From: Alphaproteobacteria bacterium
Lineage (GTDB): Bacteria > Pseudomonadota > Alphaproteobacteria > Micavibrionales > SZUA-601
DNA length: 8,857 nt
Direction: 5' to 3'
Assembly: GCA_003250865.1 (NCBI GenBank)
Contig: QKJH01000051.1
Coordinates: 1 to 8,857, forward strand
In this document: positions 6,881 to 8,857 of the stretch, piece after piece
Position numbering within the stretch: the first letter of the stretch is position 1
Layout of the letters: each line of letters starts with the position of its first letter
Program-made: the position numbers and the translations under genes
Notes under the pieces: model-generated
Seen by the model: the letters and a program-made list of their open reading frames with translations, nothing else
The model's database searches: none
What the model was told of the DNA's origin: nothing

Positions 6881-8311
6881 ATGAAATTGTCCAAAATTCT
6901 TGTTCTCGGGGTGATGGCGGCAGGGCTATCCGCATGCAGTACAGCACAAATGAAACAGCGCGTGGCCGATTGGTCTGATGGTTTTCCAAACTTTTTCAAG
7001 TTTGAACAGAATCGCAAAGGATACGCCTATGGTGAAAAACTGCTGGCCGAAGATAATGGCAGCATTTTGGCCGTTCGCCCCTTTACAACATCCAAAGGTG
7101 TCAAAGCATGGTATGTATATGATGCCAGCGTTCCTGTTATCGACATCAAGTTCTCTTTCAACAAAGGTACCGTCTATGACCCTATCGGCAAAGAGGGGGC
7201 GGTCAGTTTGATAGCTGCCAGTCTGAATGAAGGCGCAGGCGATTATACGGCACAACAATTCCAAAAAATAATGCAAGATAATGCAATTGATGTTTATTTC
7301 GATGCCTCAAAAGACACGTTTAGCGGCCATATGCGCACTACCAAAGACCATTTGGATACGGCGGTTGAGTTACTAAAGCTTGCCGTGCAATCGCCGCGCT
7401 TTGATGAAGAAGCAGTGGCTCGTATGAAAAACGATATGATGATGTCGTTAAAATATAAGCAGAGCAAACCAGGCTGGTATGCAGGTAAGGCCTTACGCGA
7501 GTTTGTGTTCAAGGGACACTTGTATGAGCGCTCGGCGGACGGGATGCTCAAAACCATTCCTCTCATCACAAAAAATGATTTAAAAATGCTCTGGCAAAAA
7601 ATTGCGGTTAAAGACGGTTTGACAATCGGGGTTACCGGAGACTTGTCCCAAAGTCAGGCGGAAGCCATTCTTGATGATGTTTTTGCACCGCTTCCGGACA
7701 GCTCACAAAAAATGGAAATAAGCCCAGCCCAGCTTCAACAGCCGGGCAGGGTTATATTGATACCGCGTGAAGGCTCTCAGACATATTTACTGGCTGTACA
7801 AAAAGGGCTGACGCGCGAGAATCCTGACTGGTTCACGGCACAGGTTATCAACTACAATCTGGCAGGAGGGGGCTTTAATTCCCGTCTGATGGAAAGCGTC
7901 CGTGTCAAAAACTCGCTAACCTATGGCATCTCGTCATTTTTGGTTGATCAGGATTATGCGCCGGTATGGATGGTGCAGTCTGATGTTGACAATAATGGCG
8001 TTAAGCAAACCATTCAGATGATTAAAGCGGAATGGAAAAATGTGCATGATAACGGTCTGACGCAAGATGAGCTGAGCGCAGCAAAAGCCTATTTGATAGG
8101 AGCACTTCCATTGGCGATGGATTCAACCGGAGCAATTTCTTCACTGCTTGTCCAGATGCAGGAAGATGGGCTGCCTTATGATTACCTTGATTATCGTGCC
8201 CGACTAATCGAGGCAATCACGCTTGATGATGTAAAACGTGTTGCACAAACTCTCTTGCAACCGGAAAATTTAACGTTCATATTAGCAGGCACATACGAAC
8301 CCAAGCCCTGA
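6881..8311 (+). CDS. M16 family zinc-less partner subunit, predicted lipoprotein
   Basis: This 476-residue M16 homologue has a lipoprotein signal: MKLSKILVLG, a hydrophobic core, and the lipobox LSAC with Cys19 (codon 6935-6937) followed by Ser. The zinc motif is gone; the residues aligned with HxxEH are Ser109, Ala112 and Ala113 (in GAVSLIAASLNEG), so it cannot be a zinc protease alone. The C-terminal half retains the conserved substrate-binding block GGGFNSRLMESVR (329-341) and LTYG (346-349), with Arg335, Arg341 and Tyr348. In characterised M16B heterodimers, one chain supplies zinc and the other this R/Y motif, and this pair fits that pattern. AAAAAGGAG (6865-6873 region) overlaps the end of the catalytic gene, and the ATG begins 1 bp after its stop. 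Lipidation by LspA, encoded upstream, would anchor the pair, perhaps to the outer membrane. Substrate unknown. Confidence 0.95.
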   Translation: MKLSKILVLGVMAAGLSACSTAQMKQRVADWSDGFPNFFKFEQNRKGYAYGEKLLAEDNGSILAVRPFTTSKGVKAWYVYDASVPVIDIKFSFNKGTVYDPIGKEGAVSLIAASLNEGAGDYTAQQFQKIMQDNAIDVYFDASKDTFSGHMRTTKDHLDTAVELLKLAVQSPRFDEEAVARMKNDMMMSLKYKQSKPGWYAGKALREFVFKGHLYERSADGMLKTIPLITKNDLKMLWQKIAVKDGLTIGVTGDLSQSQAEAILDDVFAPLPDSSQKMEISPAQLQQPGRVILIPREGSQTYLLAVQKGLTRENPDWFTAQVINYNLAGGGFNSRLMESVRVKNSLTYGISSFLVDQDYAPVWMVQSDVDNNGVKQTIQMIKAEWKNVHDNGLTQDELSAAKAYLIGALPLAMDSTGAISSLLVQMQEDGLPYDYLDYRARLIEAITLDDVKRVAQTLLQPENLTFILAGTYEPKP

Positions 8312-8332
8312 GTTTTTTAATAGAGGAAGACA

Positions 8333-8857
8333 ATGATAGGACAACTGATTTTATCGCAAGCATGGCAAGATTTGGCAAAACATGCTGAGACCATGAAAAC
8401 CACCAGTGTCAAAAGAATGTTTGACGACGACGAAAACCGCGCCATGCTCTTTACGTTGGGTGTGAATGACTTTGTGGTGGATTGTTCTAAAAATCTAATG
8501 AACAGCACGACATTGGCACTGCTGATGAAATTGGCTCGCCAGCAGAAGGTGGAACAGTGGCGTGAAAAAATGTTTGCCGGTGACCGTATCAATCTGACTG
8601 AAGAGCGTGCTGTGCTTCATACGGCATTGCGTGCTGAAGAAGCGGCAGAAGTTTTCCTTGATGGTCAGGATGTGATGCCCGAAGTAATCGCTGTGCGCAA
8701 GGCCTGCTATTCTTTTGCCGAAAAAGTACGCAAAGGCGAGTGGAAAGGCGCAACAGGAAAGCGGATTAACCGTGTTGTCAATATCGGTATTGGTGGTTCA
8801 GATTTGGGGCCTAAGATGGTTGTTGAATCTCTGGCGCCGTTCGTAACGCCGGACATT
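8333..8857 (+). CDS. pgi: Glucose-6-phosphate isomerase, N-terminal part (cut by the window edge)
   Basis: This cytosolic enzyme interconverts glucose 6-phosphate and fructose 6-phosphate in glycolysis and gluconeogenesis. The first 175 codons are present and the frame is still open at the right edge; family members usually have about 500-550 residues, so roughly a third is seen. Diagnostic segments are GDRINLTEERAVLHTALR (83-100) and the phosphosugar-binding NIGIGGSDLGP (150-160). The N-terminal pattern MFDDDENRA...VVDCSKNLM (29-56) is also typical. The active-site Glu and the second SIS half lie outside the window. The start at 8333 has AGAGGAAGA (8322-8330) immediately upstream. It follows the lipidated M16 gene by 21 bp with no terminator between, so read-through transcription is likely, although Pgi has no functional link to the envelope genes. 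Confidence 0.97.
   Translation, partial: MIGQLILSQAWQDLAKHAETMKTTSVKRMFDDDENRAMLFTLGVNDFVVDCSKNLMNSTTLALLMKLARQQKVEQWREKMFAGDRINLTEERAVLHTALRAEEAAEVFLDGQDVMPEVIAVRKACYSFAEKVRKGEWKGATGKRINRVVNIGIGGSDLGPKMVVESLAPFVTPDI

Noticed and set aside
6926..7276. Minus-strand open frame of 116 codons inside the lipidated M16 gene
   Set aside because: A shadow of the M16 coding frame; no ribosome binding site or recognisable product.
8312..8332. T-run (TTTTTT) after the second M16 gene, as a terminator
   Set aside because: No GC-rich hairpin precedes the T-run, and the pgi ribosome binding site follows directly.
1..8857. Defence system, prophage, insertion sequence, CRISPR array or tRNA/rRNA gene
   Set aside because: Both strands were read for terminal repeats, regularly spaced repeats, transposase or nuclease motifs and cloverleaf structures; none was seen, and nearly all the sequence is accounted for by the genes listed.

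Overview
The window reads as a chromosomal housekeeping region of an alphaproteobacterium with a moderate, not GC-rich, base composition. The evidence for that lineage is the order ileS - lspA - DUF3035 lipoprotein - two M16 peptidase-like proteins. The lipoprotein carries the DUF3035 signature (PDEFAVVTRAPLSLPP), a family I know essentially from Alphaproteobacteria. The IleRS C-terminus also has the cysteine-poor 'KCARSW...SPRD' form that I recall from that class. I cannot name a genus.

Layout. (1) At 6-515 (+) is an unrecognised, charged, helical/coiled-coil protein that may extend off the left edge. (2) At 499-1251 (-) is a family 2 glycosyltransferase of the LPS-core WaaE/KdtX type. It converges on the first gene, and their 3' ends overlap by 17 bp. 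(3) At 1252-1457 is a divergent intergenic region with a candidate ileS promoter and an imperfect hairpin. (4) From 1458 to the right edge is a same-strand gene train: ileS (1458-4367), lspA (4370-4942), a DUF3035/BamF-like lipoprotein (4946-5440), a secreted zinc M16 peptidase (5518-6879), a lipidated M16 homologue without the zinc site (6881-8311), and the first 175 codons of pgi (8333 to the edge). Spacing is 2, 3, 77, 1 and 21 bp, so the train is probably one operon with a possible control point in the 77-bp gap.

How the genes fit together. Most of the train concerns the cell envelope. LspA cleaves prolipoproteins, and two probable substrates (lipobox cysteines at 5009-5011 and 6935-6937) lie just downstream. 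The DUF3035 protein probably belongs to the outer-membrane beta-barrel assembly machinery. The two M16 proteins look like complementary halves of one enzyme: the first keeps HxxEH plus the downstream Glu but has lost the Arg/Tyr substrate-binding motif, and the second is the reverse. The lipid on the second could anchor the pair to a membrane. IleRS and Pgi are ordinary core metabolism.

I see no mobile element, CRISPR array, RNA gene, phage gene or defence system, and no sign of a wholly new system. The best leads are the split-active-site M16 pair, a hairpin covering the ribosome binding site and start codon of its catalytic subunit, and the unrecognised helical protein at the left edge.
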